From positions 247,265 through 311,264 of the forward strand of contig NZ_JAOWLA010000003.1 in assembly GCF_025751575.1 (NCBI RefSeq): 64,000 nt of DNA, given 5' to 3'. The translations under genes were made by a program, and so were the position numbers. Positions 33,124-42,623 of the stretch are shown here, piece by piece. Source of the stretch: Albidovulum sediminicola. Its GTDB lineage: Bacteria; Pseudomonadota; Alphaproteobacteria; Rhodobacterales; Rhodobacteraceae. Positions within the stretch are counted from its first letter, which is position 1. Every line of letters starts with the position of its first letter. A model generated the notes under the pieces. That model was given only the letters and a program-made list of their open reading frames with translations, made no database searches and had not been told where the DNA came from.

Positions 33124-33721
33124 TGGTCTGAGCCGCCGCGGGCTCCTGGCTGCTGCTGCGGGCGGGTTTGCCTTGTCGGTGGCGGGTCTGCCCGCCGCCG
33201 CGCTGAACGTCGACGAGGCGCGCACGCTGGTCGACAAGCTTGTGGGCGACATCAATGCGGTCATCGCCTCGGGCAAGAACGAAAGCGCCATGATCCGGGA
33301 GTTCGAGCGGATCTTCGCCCGCTACGCCGATGTGCGCTACATCTCGCAAAGCGCGCTGGGCCCGGCGGGGCGGGCGGCGTCCAAGTCCGACCTGGCCGCC
33401 TATACGGCCGCGTTCCAGGGCTACATCGCCCGCAAGTACGGCAAGCGCTTCCGCGAGTTCATCGGCAGCCAGATCCAGGTGACGGACGCCCGGCCGATCA
33501 AGAGCTTCTATGAGGTCGTGTCGGTGGCGAAACTCAAGGGCCAGAGCCCCTTCGACGTGCGCTGGCATGTGTTCGACAAGTCCGGCAAGGACCTGTTCTT
33601 CAACATCATCATCGAAGGCGTCAACATGCTCGCGACCGAGCGGGCCGAGATCGGCGCCATGCTCGACCAGGCGAAGGGCTCGATCCCGGCGCTGACCGCC
33701 GCGTTGAAGCGGGCGGGCTGA
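33113..33721 (+). CDS. mlaC: MlaC-family phospholipid-binding periplasmic protein
   Basis: A 202-residue protein of the MlaC/Ttg2D family, carrying phospholipid between MlaA and the inner-membrane complex. The N-terminus has a twin-arginine-type signal (LSRRGLLAAAAGGFALS) ending near residue 29. The mature part shows FERIFARYADVRYISQSALG and FVFDKSGKDLFFN-like strands. ATG at 33113 is preceded by GAGGAT and overlaps the mlaA stop by 11 bases. The Tat signal would imply export after folding, possibly with bound lipid; MlaC is normally Sec-exported, so this is worth a check. Confidence 0.9.
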   Translation: MVNDGLSRRGLLAAAAGGFALSVAGLPAAALNVDEARTLVDKLVGDINAVIASGKNESAMIREFERIFARYADVRYISQSALGPAGRAASKSDLAAYTAAFQGYIARKYGKRFREFIGSQIQVTDARPIKSFYEVVSVAKLKGQSPFDVRWHVFDKSGKDLFFNIIIEGVNMLATERAEIGAMLDQAKGSIPALTAALKRAG

Positions 33722-33754
33722 ACGCCCCGCAGCGACCGCCCCGCAGCGGCGGCC

Positions 33755-35929
33755 TCAGTTGCCGCCGCGCAGGATCGCTCCCAGAAGATCGACAAGGAAT
33801 CCCTCCGGGTTCGACGGTCGCGGGCGGCCTTGGCCGCGTCCGGTCGCAGGGGCGCCCGGCGCATAGGTCTCGTACACCGGTTCGGCCGGGTAATCGACCG
33901 GGTTCGCCATTGGCAGCGGCCGCGCAGGCAGGCCGTCTTCGACCCGCACCATGACCTCGTGCCAAATCTCGGCAGGCAGACCGCCCCCGGTGACGCCGGT
34001 CAGGGGCGTGTTGTCGTCGTAGCCCATCCAGACCCCGGTCACGTAATCGGCGGTGAACCCGATGAACCATGCGTCGCGCGCGGCCTGGGTCGTGCCGGTC
34101 TTGCCCGCCGCCTGCCGGCCCTCCAGCCGGGCGCGCCGCCCGGTGCCGCTTTCGATCACCTGATGCATCATGTAGGTCAGTTCGCGCGCCGCCTCTTCCG
34201 AGATCACGCGTTCCCCCAGGCCGCCTTCCTGTCCGGCAAGGGCCGTATCCTCGCCGCGCAGGCGCAGCTCCAGCATGCCGTAAGGCCGGACCGAGGTGCC
34301 GCCGTTCAGGATCCCCGCATAGGCGCCCGTCATCTCCAGCAGCGTCGTCTCCGACACGCCAAGGGCCAGCGCTGGGCCTTCGGCCAGATCGGCCTCGAAG
34401 CCGAAGTTGTTGGCGACGCCGCGCACGGCATCGCGGCCGACGGCCTCGGACACGCGCACGGTCGCGGTGTTGACCGAATGGGCCAGCGCCTGGGTCAGTG
34501 TGATCGGGCCGCGATAGTCGCGCTCATAGTTCTTGGGCGACCAGTCGCCCGAACCGGGGACGTGGATGGTCAGTGGCGCATCCTCGACGATGGTGTTGAG
34601 GTTCCATCCCATGTCGAGCGCTGCGGCATAGACGAAGGGCTTGAAGGTCGAGCCGGTCTGGCGCTTCGCCTGTGTCGCGCGGTTGAAGGCGCCGTTCGCC
34701 TGCGCGTCGCGCCCGCCCACCATCGCCCGGACCGCGCCGTCCGCGCTCATCACGACGATGGCGGCCTGCGCCTTGGACCCCGCCTTGAGCCGGTTGGAGA
34801 AGATCTGCGCCAGCGCCTCCTCCGCGGATTTCTGGATCCTCTGGTCGAGCGTGGTCTGGATGATCACGTCCTCGGTGGTGTCCGAGGTCAGGAAGGCCGG
34901 GCCAGACTCCATCACCCAGTCTGCGAAATACCCGCCCGCGCGCGCGGCGGCTGCCTTGGACAGCCGCGCCGGCTGGGCCATCGCCTGGTTGTACTCCTTG
35001 TCCGTCAGGTAGTCCTGATCGTGCATCAGGCCCAGAACCACCGCCGCCCGGTCTTGGGACCGCTTCAGGTTGGCGGTGGGGGCGTAGCGCGTGGGGGCCT
35101 TGAGCAGACCGGCGAGCATCGCGGCTTCCGCGGGATCGACGGAATTGGCCGATTTGCCGAAGTAGCGTTGGGCGGCGGCCTCGAAACCGCGCGCGCCGGC
35201 GCCCAGATAGGCGCGGTTCAGGTAAAGCGTCAGGATCTCGTCCTTGCTGAACTTCGCCTCCAGCGCGAGGGCGAAGGGCACTTCCTTGATCTTGCGCCAG
35301 ACGCCGCCCCGGCGGCAGTCGTCCTCGTAATCGCCTTCCGACTTCCAGACCGACGGGTCGTATGCGACGCCCAGGCACAGAAGCTTCGCGACCTGCTGGG
35401 TGATGGTGGAGCCGCCATTGCCCTCAAGCGGCCCGCGCCCTTCCGCGAGGTTGATGCGGATGGCCCCGGCGATGCCGCGTGGGCTGATGCCCAGATGGCC
35501 GTAGAAACGCTTGTCCTCGGTCGCGACGACGGCGTTCTTCAGGTAGGGCGAGACCGAGGCCGCGTCGATCTGGCCGCCGAAGGTTTCGCCGCGCCAAGCA
35601 TAGACCTGCCCGTCCCGGTCGAGAAGCGTGACCGAGCCCTTGGTGCGCGCGTCGACATAGGCGCCGAGCGGCTGAAGCTGGGCGTAGAAGTAGAGCGTCG
35701 CCAGCGCCAGGACGCTGGCCACGACGAAACCCACGCGCCAGGAAATCGCCCAGAGCGTCCGGCTCAAATAACCGACCGTGCCGGTGACGAGGCGCACGGG
35801 CCAGCTCGACCGCTTGCGCCGACGCTTGGCGGGCGTGCGCTTCGGCGCCGCGGCCTTCGGCTTTGGCGGCTCCTTGCCGTACCGCTTGTCGGCGACCAAT
35901 GGCGATCGCCGTCCGCCCTTTGAGCTCAT
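33755..35929 (-). CDS. Penicillin-binding protein 1A family, bifunctional
   Basis: A 724-residue class A penicillin-binding protein. A basic cytoplasmic N-terminus (PKRTPAKRRRKR) leads to a membrane segment around 75-95. The glycosyltransferase domain has ATEDKRFYGHLG and GGSTITQQVAKLL; the transpeptidase domain has TGSTFKPF (active-site Ser), SVN and KTGTT. It polymerises and cross-links peptidoglycan at the periplasmic face. The ATG at 35929 fits the basic start MSSKGGRRSP, although the ribosome site is weak; the frame is open to 36049. Divergent from glnK across 257 bases. Confidence 0.94.
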   Translation of the reverse strand: MSSKGGRRSPLVADKRYGKEPPKPKAAAPKRTPAKRRRKRSSWPVRLVTGTVGYLSRTLWAISWRVGFVVASVLALATLYFYAQLQPLGAYVDARTKGSVTLLDRDGQVYAWRGETFGGQIDAASVSPYLKNAVVATEDKRFYGHLGISPRGIAGAIRINLAEGRGPLEGNGGSTITQQVAKLLCLGVAYDPSVWKSEGDYEDDCRRGGVWRKIKEVPFALALEAKFSKDEILTLYLNRAYLGAGARGFEAAAQRYFGKSANSVDPAEAAMLAGLLKAPTRYAPTANLKRSQDRAAVVLGLMHDQDYLTDKEYNQAMAQPARLSKAAAARAGGYFADWVMESGPAFLTSDTTEDVIIQTTLDQRIQKSAEEALAQIFSNRLKAGSKAQAAIVVMSADGAVRAMVGGRDAQANGAFNRATQAKRQTGSTFKPFVYAAALDMGWNLNTIVEDAPLTIHVPGSGDWSPKNYERDYRGPITLTQALAHSVNTATVRVSEAVGRDAVRGVANNFGFEADLAEGPALALGVSETTLLEMTGAYAGILNGGTSVRPYGMLELRLRGEDTALAGQEGGLGERVISEEAARELTYMMHQVIESGTGRRARLEGRQAAGKTGTTQAARDAWFIGFTADYVTGVWMGYDDNTPLTGVTGGGLPAEIWHEVMVRVEDGLPARPLPMANPVDYPAEPVYETYAPGAPATGRGQGRPRPSNPEGFLVDLLGAILRGGN

Positions 35930-36186
35930 CTTCTGTCCGTCCGATGCCTGCCTGATTTTCGGGGAACATAGCCTCAGCCCCGGGAAATGTGGAGAGCGCC
36001 AAAGCCATCGGCTGTTTTTTGCTCGCCTATGAAATGGGCAAATGTTCAAAAAAACGCCAATTGTTTGTGTTTTACGCTGTCTGGGCGCCTTCGGACTCCT
36101 TGTGCGCGCTTGAATTGCTGCGCCGCAGAATCTCCGATCTCCCTGTCGGTCCCGGACAGGACCCCGTTCCAGCCAAGGAGGGAGAC

Positions 36187-36525
36187 GTGAAACTGATCAT
36201 CGCGGCAATCAAGCCGTACAAACTCGAGGAAGTGCGCGAGGCGCTGACGGCCATCGGCGTGCGCGGCATGATGGTGTCCGAGATCAAGGGCTTCGGAAGC
36301 CAGTCGGGCCATACCGAGATCTATCGCGGCGCCGAATACGCCGTGAACTTCGTCCCCAAGATGAAGCTGGAGATCGCGGTCACCGACGCGATCGCGGACG
36401 AGGTCGTGGAGACCATCGCCAAGACCGCCCGCACCGACAAGATCGGCGACGGCAAGATCTTCGTTCTGGATCTTCAGGCAGTGCAGCGCGTGCGCACCGG
36501 TGAAACCGGCGACGACGCGCTCTAG
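36187..36525 (+). CDS. glnK: P-II nitrogen regulatory protein
   Basis: A 112-residue PII signal protein with the uridylylation site Tyr51 in YRGAEYAVNFVPK, the KPYKLEEVREAL start and the C-terminal TGETGDDAL. It senses ATP/ADP and 2-oxoglutarate and controls AmtB, GlnE and NtrB. The start is GTG 36187 with an excellent AAGGAGGGAGAC. The 28-base gap to amtB and the order glnK-amtB identify it as GlnK rather than GlnB. I saw no clear -24/-12 promoter; NtrC control is expected from the family. Confidence 0.95.
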   Translation: MKLIIAAIKPYKLEEVREALTAIGVRGMMVSEIKGFGSQSGHTEIYRGAEYAVNFVPKMKLEIAVTDAIADEVVETIAKTARTDKIGDGKIFVLDLQAVQRVRTGETGDDAL

Positions 36526-36553
36526 GCCCAAACCCCAACGAAAGCGGAAAACC

Positions 36554-37867
36554 ATGATGAAACTGACGAAATTCTCGGGGCTCGCGGCCGCTCTGCTTGC
36601 CGCTGCGCCCGCCTATGCGCAGGACGCCGAGCCTGTCATGGACAAGGGCGATGTGGCGTGGATGCTGCTTGCCACCGTCCTTGTACTCTTCATGATCGTG
36701 CCGGGCCTGGCGCTGTTCTATGGCGGCCTCGTGCGCACCAAGAACATGCTCTCGGTGCTGATGCAGTGCACGATGATCGCCGCGATGGTGATGGTGATCT
36801 GGGTGGTCTACGGCTACTCCTTTGCCTTCGGCGGCGGCACCGGCGCCTTCTGGGGCGGTCTGGGCAAGCTGTTCCTCGCGGGCGTGACGCCCGACAGCAT
36901 GGCCGCGACCTTCACCGATGGCGTGGTCATCCCGGAATATATCTTCATCGCCTTCCAGATGACCTTCGCAGCGATCACGCCCGCCCTGATCGTCGGCGCC
37001 TTTGCCGAGCGGATCAAGTTCAGCGCGGTGATGCTCTTTTCGGCGCTCTGGGTGACGCTGGTCTACTTCCCGGTCGCGCATATGGTCTGGGACGCCTCCG
37101 GCCTGATCTTCAACATGGGTGCGCTCGACTTCGCGGGCGGCACGGTCGTGCATATCAACGCCGGGATCGCGGCGTTGATCGGCGCGCTTTTCGTCGGGCC
37201 CCGCATCGGGCTTGGCAAGGACATGATGGCGCCGCACTCGATGACGCTGACGCTGGTCGGCGCGGGTATCCTGTGGGTCGGCTGGTTCGGCTTCAACGCA
37301 GGCTCCAACCTTGAGGCCAACGGCGGCGCCGCGCTGGCGATGATCAACACCTTCACCGCGACCGCTGGCGCGATCCTCGCCTGGGCGCTGCTGGAAGCGG
37401 TGCTGCGCGGCAAGGCCTCCATGCTGGGCGCGGCCTCGGGCATGATCGCGGGTCTGGTTGCCGTTACCCCGGCGGCGGGCTCGGTCGGTCCCGTCGGCGC
37501 GATCGTTCTGGGCGCCCTGGCGTCCTCGGCCTGCTACTTCTTCGTCGCGGTCGTGAAGAACAAGTTCGGCTATGACGACAGCCTTGATGTCTTCGGCATC
37601 CATGGCATCGGCGGGATCCTCGGGGCCATCGGGACCGGCATCTTCACGGCGCCGGGGCTTGGGGGCACGGGTGGCGATGACTACTCCATCGCCGGGCAGA
37701 CCTGGATCCAAATCGAAGCCGTTGCCATCACCATCGTCTGGTGTGCCGTGGTCTCGGCCGTGCTTTACCTGATCGTCGACAAGACCATCGGGCTGCGTGT
37801 CTCCGCCGATGACGAACGCCGTGGCCTCGACCTGACGTCGCACGGCGAAAGCGCCTACCACGCCTGA
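36554..37867 (+). CDS. amtB: Ammonium transporter
   Basis: A 437-residue Amt protein with an N-terminal signal peptide (LAAALLAAAPAYAQ) and eleven membrane helices. Family signatures are ALFYGGLVRTKNML, FQMTFAAITPALI, the pore histidines in VVHINAG and FGIHGIGGILGAI, and GWFGFNAGS. It conducts ammonium/ammonia across the inner membrane and is blocked by GlnK. ATG 36554 or the adjacent ATG 36557. Followed by a clear terminator at 37900. Confidence 0.96.
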   Translation: MMKLTKFSGLAAALLAAAPAYAQDAEPVMDKGDVAWMLLATVLVLFMIVPGLALFYGGLVRTKNMLSVLMQCTMIAAMVMVIWVVYGYSFAFGGGTGAFWGGLGKLFLAGVTPDSMAATFTDGVVIPEYIFIAFQMTFAAITPALIVGAFAERIKFSAVMLFSALWVTLVYFPVAHMVWDASGLIFNMGALDFAGGTVVHINAGIAALIGALFVGPRIGLGKDMMAPHSMTLTLVGAGILWVGWFGFNAGSNLEANGGAALAMINTFTATAGAILAWALLEAVLRGKASMLGAASGMIAGLVAVTPAAGSVGPVGAIVLGALASSACYFFVAVVKNKFGYDDSLDVFGIHGIGGILGAIGTGIFTAPGLGGTGGDDYSIAGQTWIQIEAVAITIVWCAVVSAVLYLIVDKTIGLRVSADDERRGLDLTSHGESAYHA

Positions 37868-37899
37868 TGCGGTCTCAGGCCCGCCTGGCGCGGGCTGCC

Positions 37900-37938
37900 A
37901 GGGCGGCTCCGGTTTCCGGGGCCGCCCTCGGTTTTCTC
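37900..37938 (+). terminator. Rho-independent terminator of glnK-amtB
   Basis: AGGGCGGC (37900-37907) pairs with GCCGCCCT (37921-37928) over a 13-base loop, followed by CGGTTTTCTC. It begins 33 bases after the amtB stop. The rest of the 176-base convergent gap up to the aminotransferase stop holds no gene I can support. Confidence 0.72.
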
Positions 37939-38043
37939 GGCACTAAATAAAGCGGCGCCACTGCGGGTGCCATGGCCGTCGTCGCCGGGGCGACAGCATC
38001 GAGCCCCTCGGTCAGGGAGCGCTTCTTGGCGGCGTCTGGCGGC

Positions 38044-39225
38044 TCAGATCCCGACGGCGAGGATCGCACGGGCGAGGATCGGCACGGTCTTGGTGTTCAG
38101 CCCCGCGATGTTCAGCCGCGAATCGCCCACCATGTAGATCCCGTGTTCGGTCCTGAGGCGCTCCACCTGTTCCGGGCTTGCGCCCAGGCGCGAGAACATG
38201 CCGCGATGCTGGGCGATGAAGCCGAAGCGGTCGGAGCCCGACAGCGCGCGCAGTTCCTGTGCCAGTTGCTCGCGCAGGGCGAGCATGCCCAGCCGCACCT
38301 CCTCAAGCTCTGCCTGCCAGTCGGCGCGCAGGGCGGGGTCGCTCAGGATCATCGTCACCAGCCGCGCGCCGTGATCGGGCGGGAAGGAATAGTTCTGCCG
38401 GTTGAGGAAGGCGAGCGTGCCTTGCGTGACTTCGCGCCGGGCCGGATCGGAAAGCGCGATCAGCGCGCCGGTGCGCTCGCGGTAGATGCCGAAGTTCTTG
38501 GAGCAGGAGGCCGCGATCAGAACCTCGGGCAGGCGCCCCGCGATCAGCCGCACACCCGCCGCATCGGCATCGAGCCCGTCGCCGAAGCCCTGATAGGCGA
38601 TGTCGATCATCGGGATGGCGCCGGTCCGTTCCAGAAGCTCGGCCACCGCCTGCCATTCGGGCAGGGTCAGGTTCGCGCCGGTCGGGTTGTGGCAGCAGCC
38701 GTGCAGCAGCACCACGTCGCCCGCCTGCACCCCGGCCAGGTCTTCCATCATCGCCGCGAAATCGACGCCGCGCGTTTCCGCATCGAAGTAGCGGTAGGGG
38801 CGCATCTGCATACCAAGGTAGTTCAGGATCGTCAGGTGATTGGGCCAGGTCGGATCGGATACCCAGACCGCCGCGCCGGGGTTGGCCAGCCGCACCAGCT
38901 CGAACGCCTGGCGGCAGGCGCCCGTCCCGCCCGGGGTTGCGACCGATGCGATGCGGTCGGCGCCCACCGTCCCGGCCAGCACCAACTCGGCCATGGCGGC
39001 GTTGTATTCGGGTTCTCCGGCAAGGCCGGTATAGGCCTTGGTCTTCTCGGTTTCCCAAAGCTGCTTTTCGGCGGCCTTGACGGCGCGCATGACCGGCGTC
39101 AGGCCGGTCGCGTCCTTGTAGACGCCCACGCCCAGGTCGATCTTGTCGGCGCGCGGGTCTGCCTTGAACTGGCCGATCAGTTGCAGGATCTTGTCCGCGG
39201 GTTGCGGTTTCAGGTTGGCGAACAT
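38044..39225 (-). CDS. Aromatic/aspartate aminotransferase, class I
   Basis: A 393-residue PLP enzyme of the TyrB/AspC family, moving the amino group of aromatic amino acids or aspartate to 2-oxoglutarate. It has the family start MFANLKPQPADKILQL, LHGCCHNPTGANLT, DIAYQGFGDGL and the PLP lysine Lys243 in ASCSKNFGIYRER. ATG at 39225. It lies 10 bases after the sulfurtransferase gene, an arrangement that may combine cysteine transamination with 3-mercaptopyruvate use. Confidence 0.94.
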   Translation of the reverse strand: MFANLKPQPADKILQLIGQFKADPRADKIDLGVGVYKDATGLTPVMRAVKAAEKQLWETEKTKAYTGLAGEPEYNAAMAELVLAGTVGADRIASVATPGGTGACRQAFELVRLANPGAAVWVSDPTWPNHLTILNYLGMQMRPYRYFDAETRGVDFAAMMEDLAGVQAGDVVLLHGCCHNPTGANLTLPEWQAVAELLERTGAIPMIDIAYQGFGDGLDADAAGVRLIAGRLPEVLIAASCSKNFGIYRERTGALIALSDPARREVTQGTLAFLNRQNYSFPPDHGARLVTMILSDPALRADWQAELEEVRLGMLALREQLAQELRALSGSDRFGFIAQHRGMFSRLGASPEQVERLRTEHGIYMVGDSRLNIAGLNTKTVPILARAILAVGI

Positions 39226-39235
39226 CGGGAAACTC

Positions 39236-40087
39236 CTAGCCTTTCGCGACCTTCAGGTCGCCGTACATGCCCCATTCCGCCCAGGAGCCGTCGTAAAGCG
39301 CGTGATCGTTCTTGCCGATCCGTTCCATCGCCAGGTCAAGGATCGCGGCAGTGACACCCGACCCGCAGGAGGTGATCGCCGGCTTGCGCAGATCCACCCC
39401 TGCCTCCTCGAAGATGCCGCGCAACTCAATCGGCGATTTCATCGTCTTGTCGGCATTCAGCAGCCGGCTGTAGGGCACGTTCTTCGAATTGGGGATATGG
39501 CCCGAGCGCAGGCCGGGCCGCGGCTCCGGCGCCTCGCCGCGGAAACGCTCGGCCGAGCGGGCATCGATGATCTCGTAATCGCCAAGCTTGGCGGCTGCGG
39601 CGACCTGGGTCACGTCCTTGATCATATGCGCCTGGCGGCTGACGGTGATGTGGCGGTCGCGCAGGATCGGCGGCATGTCCTCGACCGGGCGCCCCTCGGC
39701 CTGCCACTTGGGAAAGCCGCCGTCCAGGACGGCGACATCGGTCTTGCCCATCAGGCGGAAGGTCCACCAGACCCGCGCGGCGGAAAAGAGCCCCGCCCCA
39801 TCGTAGACGACGACCTGGTGCCCGTCGCCCACGCCCATCGCGCGCATCCGGCTGATGAACTTTTCGGGCGGCGGCGCCATATGCGGCAGCGAGGAGCGCT
39901 GGTCGGTGATCTCGTCCACGTCGAAGAAGCGCGCGCCGGGGATATGGGCGGTCCTGTATTCGGCCTTCGGGTCGCGCCCCGCTTCGGGAAGGTACCAGGA
40001 CGCGTCGAGGATCCGCAGGTCAGGATCCTTCAGATGCGCCTCAAGCCAGTCGGTCGAAACGAGCGTCCTGGGATCGTTCTGGGCCAT
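39236..40087 (-). CDS. sseA: 3-mercaptopyruvate sulfurtransferase
   Basis: A 283-residue two-domain rhodanese-fold protein. The C-terminal active-site loop is CGSGVTA with Cys241, the signature that separates mercaptopyruvate sulfurtransferases from thiosulfate sulfurtransferases; the N-terminal domain lacks the cysteine. It transfers sulfur from 3-mercaptopyruvate to thiols or cyanide. I use ATG 40087, with GGGGG six to seven bases upstream; ATG 40093 is too close to it. The aminotransferase directly downstream could make 3-mercaptopyruvate from cysteine. Confidence 0.94.
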   Translation of the reverse strand: MAQNDPRTLVSTDWLEAHLKDPDLRILDASWYLPEAGRDPKAEYRTAHIPGARFFDVDEITDQRSSLPHMAPPPEKFISRMRAMGVGDGHQVVVYDGAGLFSAARVWWTFRLMGKTDVAVLDGGFPKWQAEGRPVEDMPPILRDRHITVSRQAHMIKDVTQVAAAAKLGDYEIIDARSAERFRGEAPEPRPGLRSGHIPNSKNVPYSRLLNADKTMKSPIELRGIFEEAGVDLRKPAITSCGSGVTAAILDLAMERIGKNDHALYDGSWAEWGMYGDLKVAKG

Positions 40088-40220
40088 GATCATCCCCCTT
40101 GTCTCCGGTCCCCTCCGAGATACTGGTCGGGGCGGGACCGTGCAAGGACACTTTGCCGGCCGCTTGCGCGCGGCGCGTGCGCGGGTCATTTATGGCGCGA
40201 CACGTCACGCGGAGGCAGAC

Positions 40221-41645
40221 ATGCGCAACGAACATGCGATCTGGGGGCTGGTCGAGACACATGGGCCGGATCTGATCGGTCTGTCGGACCGGGTCTGGGC
40301 GATGCCCGAGACGCTTTACAACGAATACCAGTCCTGCGCGGAACACACCGCGCTGCTTCGCCAGAAAGGGTTCCGAGTGACGGAAAACCTCGCCGGGATC
40401 CCCACGGCGGTCATGGGCGAGGCGGGCGAAGGCGGCCCGGTGATCGCGATCCTGGGGGAATACGACGCGCTGCCCGGGCTCAGCCAGGTCGCCGGCATCG
40501 ACTACCCCGAAGAGCTGGAGCCTGGCGGCAACGGCCATGGCTGCGGCCACAACCTCCTGGGGTCGGCGGCCCTGCTCGCCGCCACGGCGCTGAAGGACTG
40601 GCTGGCCGAAACCGGCACGCCCGGGCGGGTGCGCTATTATGGCTGCCCGGCCGAGGAAGGCGGCGCGGCCAAGACCTTCATGGTGCGCGCGGGGTGTTTT
40701 GCGGATGTGGATGCCGCGATCACCTGGCACCCCGATTGCATGACGCGGGTGGACGATGCGCTGAGCCTTGCCAACACGCGGATGGATTTCACCTTTACCG
40801 GCCGCGCCGCCCATGCCGCCGCCTCGCCGCATCTGGGGCGTTCGGCGCTTGACGCGGTCGAACTGACCTCGGTCGGCGTCAACTACCTGAGGGAGCATGT
40901 CCCGCAGGACGCCCGTATCCATTACGCCTATCTGGAGGCCGGGGGCAGCGCGCCGAACGTCGTTCAGGCCCGCGCCAAGGTGCGCTATTCGATCCGCGCG
41001 CTGCGCCTCGCCGACATGCTGTCCATCGTCGAGCGGGTGAAGGACGTGGCGCGCGGCGCTGCCCTGATGACCGGCACCACGGTCGAGATGAAGGTCTTTT
41101 CCGCCGTCTCCAACATGCTTGGCAACGGCGTGATGGAACGCACGATGCAATCGGCGCTCGACGAGCTGGGCGGCGTGCCCTTTGACGCGGCCGACCGCGC
41201 CTATGCCGCCCGCATCCAGGCCACGCTGTCCGAGGCCGACCTGACCCAGCCCTACCGCCGTGTCGGCATGGCACCGCGCCGGGACGAGCCGCTTTGCGAC
41301 TACGTCGTCGGGCTTTATCCCAAGGGCGAGGTGATGATCGGCTCGACCGATGTCGCCGACGTCAGCTGGGCGGTGCCGCTGGTGCAGGTGCTGGCCGCGA
41401 CCCATGCGATCGGAACGCCGGCCCATAGCTGGCAGATCACCGCGCAGGGCAAGGCGCCGGCAGCCCACAAGGGTATGGTTCACGTCGCCAAGGCCATGGC
41501 GCGCTGCGCCGAGAAGCTGTTTCAGGATGGCGCGCTGCTGAAGCAGGCCCAAGCCGAGCACGCCGAAAAGCTGGCACGCGAACCCTATGTCTGCCCCATC
41601 CCGGCCGATGTCGCCCCGCCGCTTGTGCCCCGCGCCGCCGAATGA
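40221..41645 (+). CDS. M20-family amidohydrolase, AbgB-like
   Basis: A 474-residue metallopeptidase-fold hydrolase most like AbgB (p-aminobenzoyl-glutamate hydrolase subunit B). Visible metal and substrate motifs are LGEYDALPGL, GHGCGHNLLG, GCPAEEGGAAKTFMV, TWHPD and FTGRAAHAAASPH. The substrate is likely an N-acyl amino acid or amide. ATG at 40221 follows CGGAGG. A single gene convergent with the sulfotransferase, with 27 bases between. Confidence 0.92.
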   Translation: MRNEHAIWGLVETHGPDLIGLSDRVWAMPETLYNEYQSCAEHTALLRQKGFRVTENLAGIPTAVMGEAGEGGPVIAILGEYDALPGLSQVAGIDYPEELEPGGNGHGCGHNLLGSAALLAATALKDWLAETGTPGRVRYYGCPAEEGGAAKTFMVRAGCFADVDAAITWHPDCMTRVDDALSLANTRMDFTFTGRAAHAAASPHLGRSALDAVELTSVGVNYLREHVPQDARIHYAYLEAGGSAPNVVQARAKVRYSIRALRLADMLSIVERVKDVARGAALMTGTTVEMKVFSAVSNMLGNGVMERTMQSALDELGGVPFDAADRAYAARIQATLSEADLTQPYRRVGMAPRRDEPLCDYVVGLYPKGEVMIGSTDVADVSWAVPLVQVLAATHAIGTPAHSWQITAQGKAPAAHKGMVHVAKAMARCAEKLFQDGALLKQAQAEHAEKLAREPYVCPIPADVAPPLVPRAAE

Positions 41646-41672
41646 CGGGCAACCGGCCTGCCGGGGTCCTGT

Positions 41673-42563
41673 TTAGGCGTGACCCCGGGACCCCCAAAGC
41701 AGCCAGGCGATATCGTCCTCAGGCAGAAGCGCGCGCATCCGCGCCTCGAAGGCGGCCAGTTGGGCCTGTGAAAGCTCACCCTCCCACTTCCGCGAGGTGG
41801 CGTTGTTGAAGAACTTGGCGCCCAGGTAGAACTCAGGGCTGTCCGACGCTTGGTCCGCCGCCGTTGCCGCCTTCTTGAGATTTGCGAAGGTGGCGCCCTC
41901 GACGATCTCCGCGATCTGGGGCGCGGGCACGTCCATGCCAAGGATGCGGGCCATCTGCCGGACCGTGTCGGGCAGGTTCCCCACCATGTCGGCATAGTGG
42001 AAGAAATGGATATTGCCGAGATGTTCCCACCGCTTGAAGGATCGGTAGTGATAGGCGATCGAGTGCAGATCGAGCGCGTCGCTGGACCCGTTGTAAAGCT
42101 CGTCCTCCAGGAACATGCGGAACGCGAGGCGCGGATCGTCGGGGTAGCGCACCCGCATCGCATCGCTTTTCATGTGGGCGGCATGGTGGCGCATGGAGAA
42201 ATGCACGTCCAGCGGGTGACGGTAGACCACGATGTAGGTGCAGCGCGGATCATAGGTGATCCCGTCCAGCGGCGTGTGGCTCTTGATGCAACGCCGGAAG
42301 GCCTGCGCATCCAGCTGGGCCTTGCAGTCATCGGGATCGAACAGCGCCCCGTCGAGCCAGAGCGAGCTTTTGCTCATCTCAAGCGGGCTGAGTGCTCGCC
42401 CCGCGATCAGGCTGGTGAGGATGATCTGGGCCCAGGTCGTACCGCTCTTGGGCGGGGTGGAGACGATCACGTCATCCGGCCGGACTGAGAACCGCTCCCA
42501 GATGGACGATTTGGTTAGCGGCCCCTCATAGACGGCGGACCGGCTCGGCAGTTCTGTGGTCAT
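41673..42563 (-). CDS. Sulfotransferase (PAPS-dependent, SULT type)
   Basis: A 296-residue cytosolic-type sulfotransferase. The 5'-phosphosulfate loop is PPKSGTTW (37-44), the likely catalytic histidine is in CIKSHTPLD and the 3'-phosphate site is in YRHPLDVHFSMRHH. It would move sulfate from PAPS to an alcohol or amine; acceptors of bacterial SULT-like enzymes are mostly unknown. ATG at 42563. It follows smpB by 60 bases. The family is patchy in bacteria, so lateral acquisition is possible, but base composition matches the surroundings. Confidence 0.92.
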   Translation of the reverse strand: MTTELPSRSAVYEGPLTKSSIWERFSVRPDDVIVSTPPKSGTTWAQIILTSLIAGRALSPLEMSKSSLWLDGALFDPDDCKAQLDAQAFRRCIKSHTPLDGITYDPRCTYIVVYRHPLDVHFSMRHHAAHMKSDAMRVRYPDDPRLAFRMFLEDELYNGSSDALDLHSIAYHYRSFKRWEHLGNIHFFHYADMVGNLPDTVRQMARILGMDVPAPQIAEIVEGATFANLKKAATAADQASDSPEFYLGAKFFNNATSRKWEGELSQAQLAAFEARMRALLPEDDIAWLLWGSRGHA

Positions 42564-42623
42564 GTGGACGTACCCCGGGCAAGCGTCGGGAACGATAGCA
42601 CGGCCCTTTGTGCGCTCAAAGCG

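Noticed and set aside
33830..35923. Plus-strand open frame of 697 codons opposite PBP1A
   Set aside because: No recognisable domain; the opposite strand has all penicillin-binding protein motifs.
36050..36186. Possible -24/-12 (sigma-54) promoter before glnK
   Set aside because: No GG-N10-GC pair with matching flanks; some Rhodobacter NtrC proteins work with the housekeeping sigma factor, so absence is not surprising.
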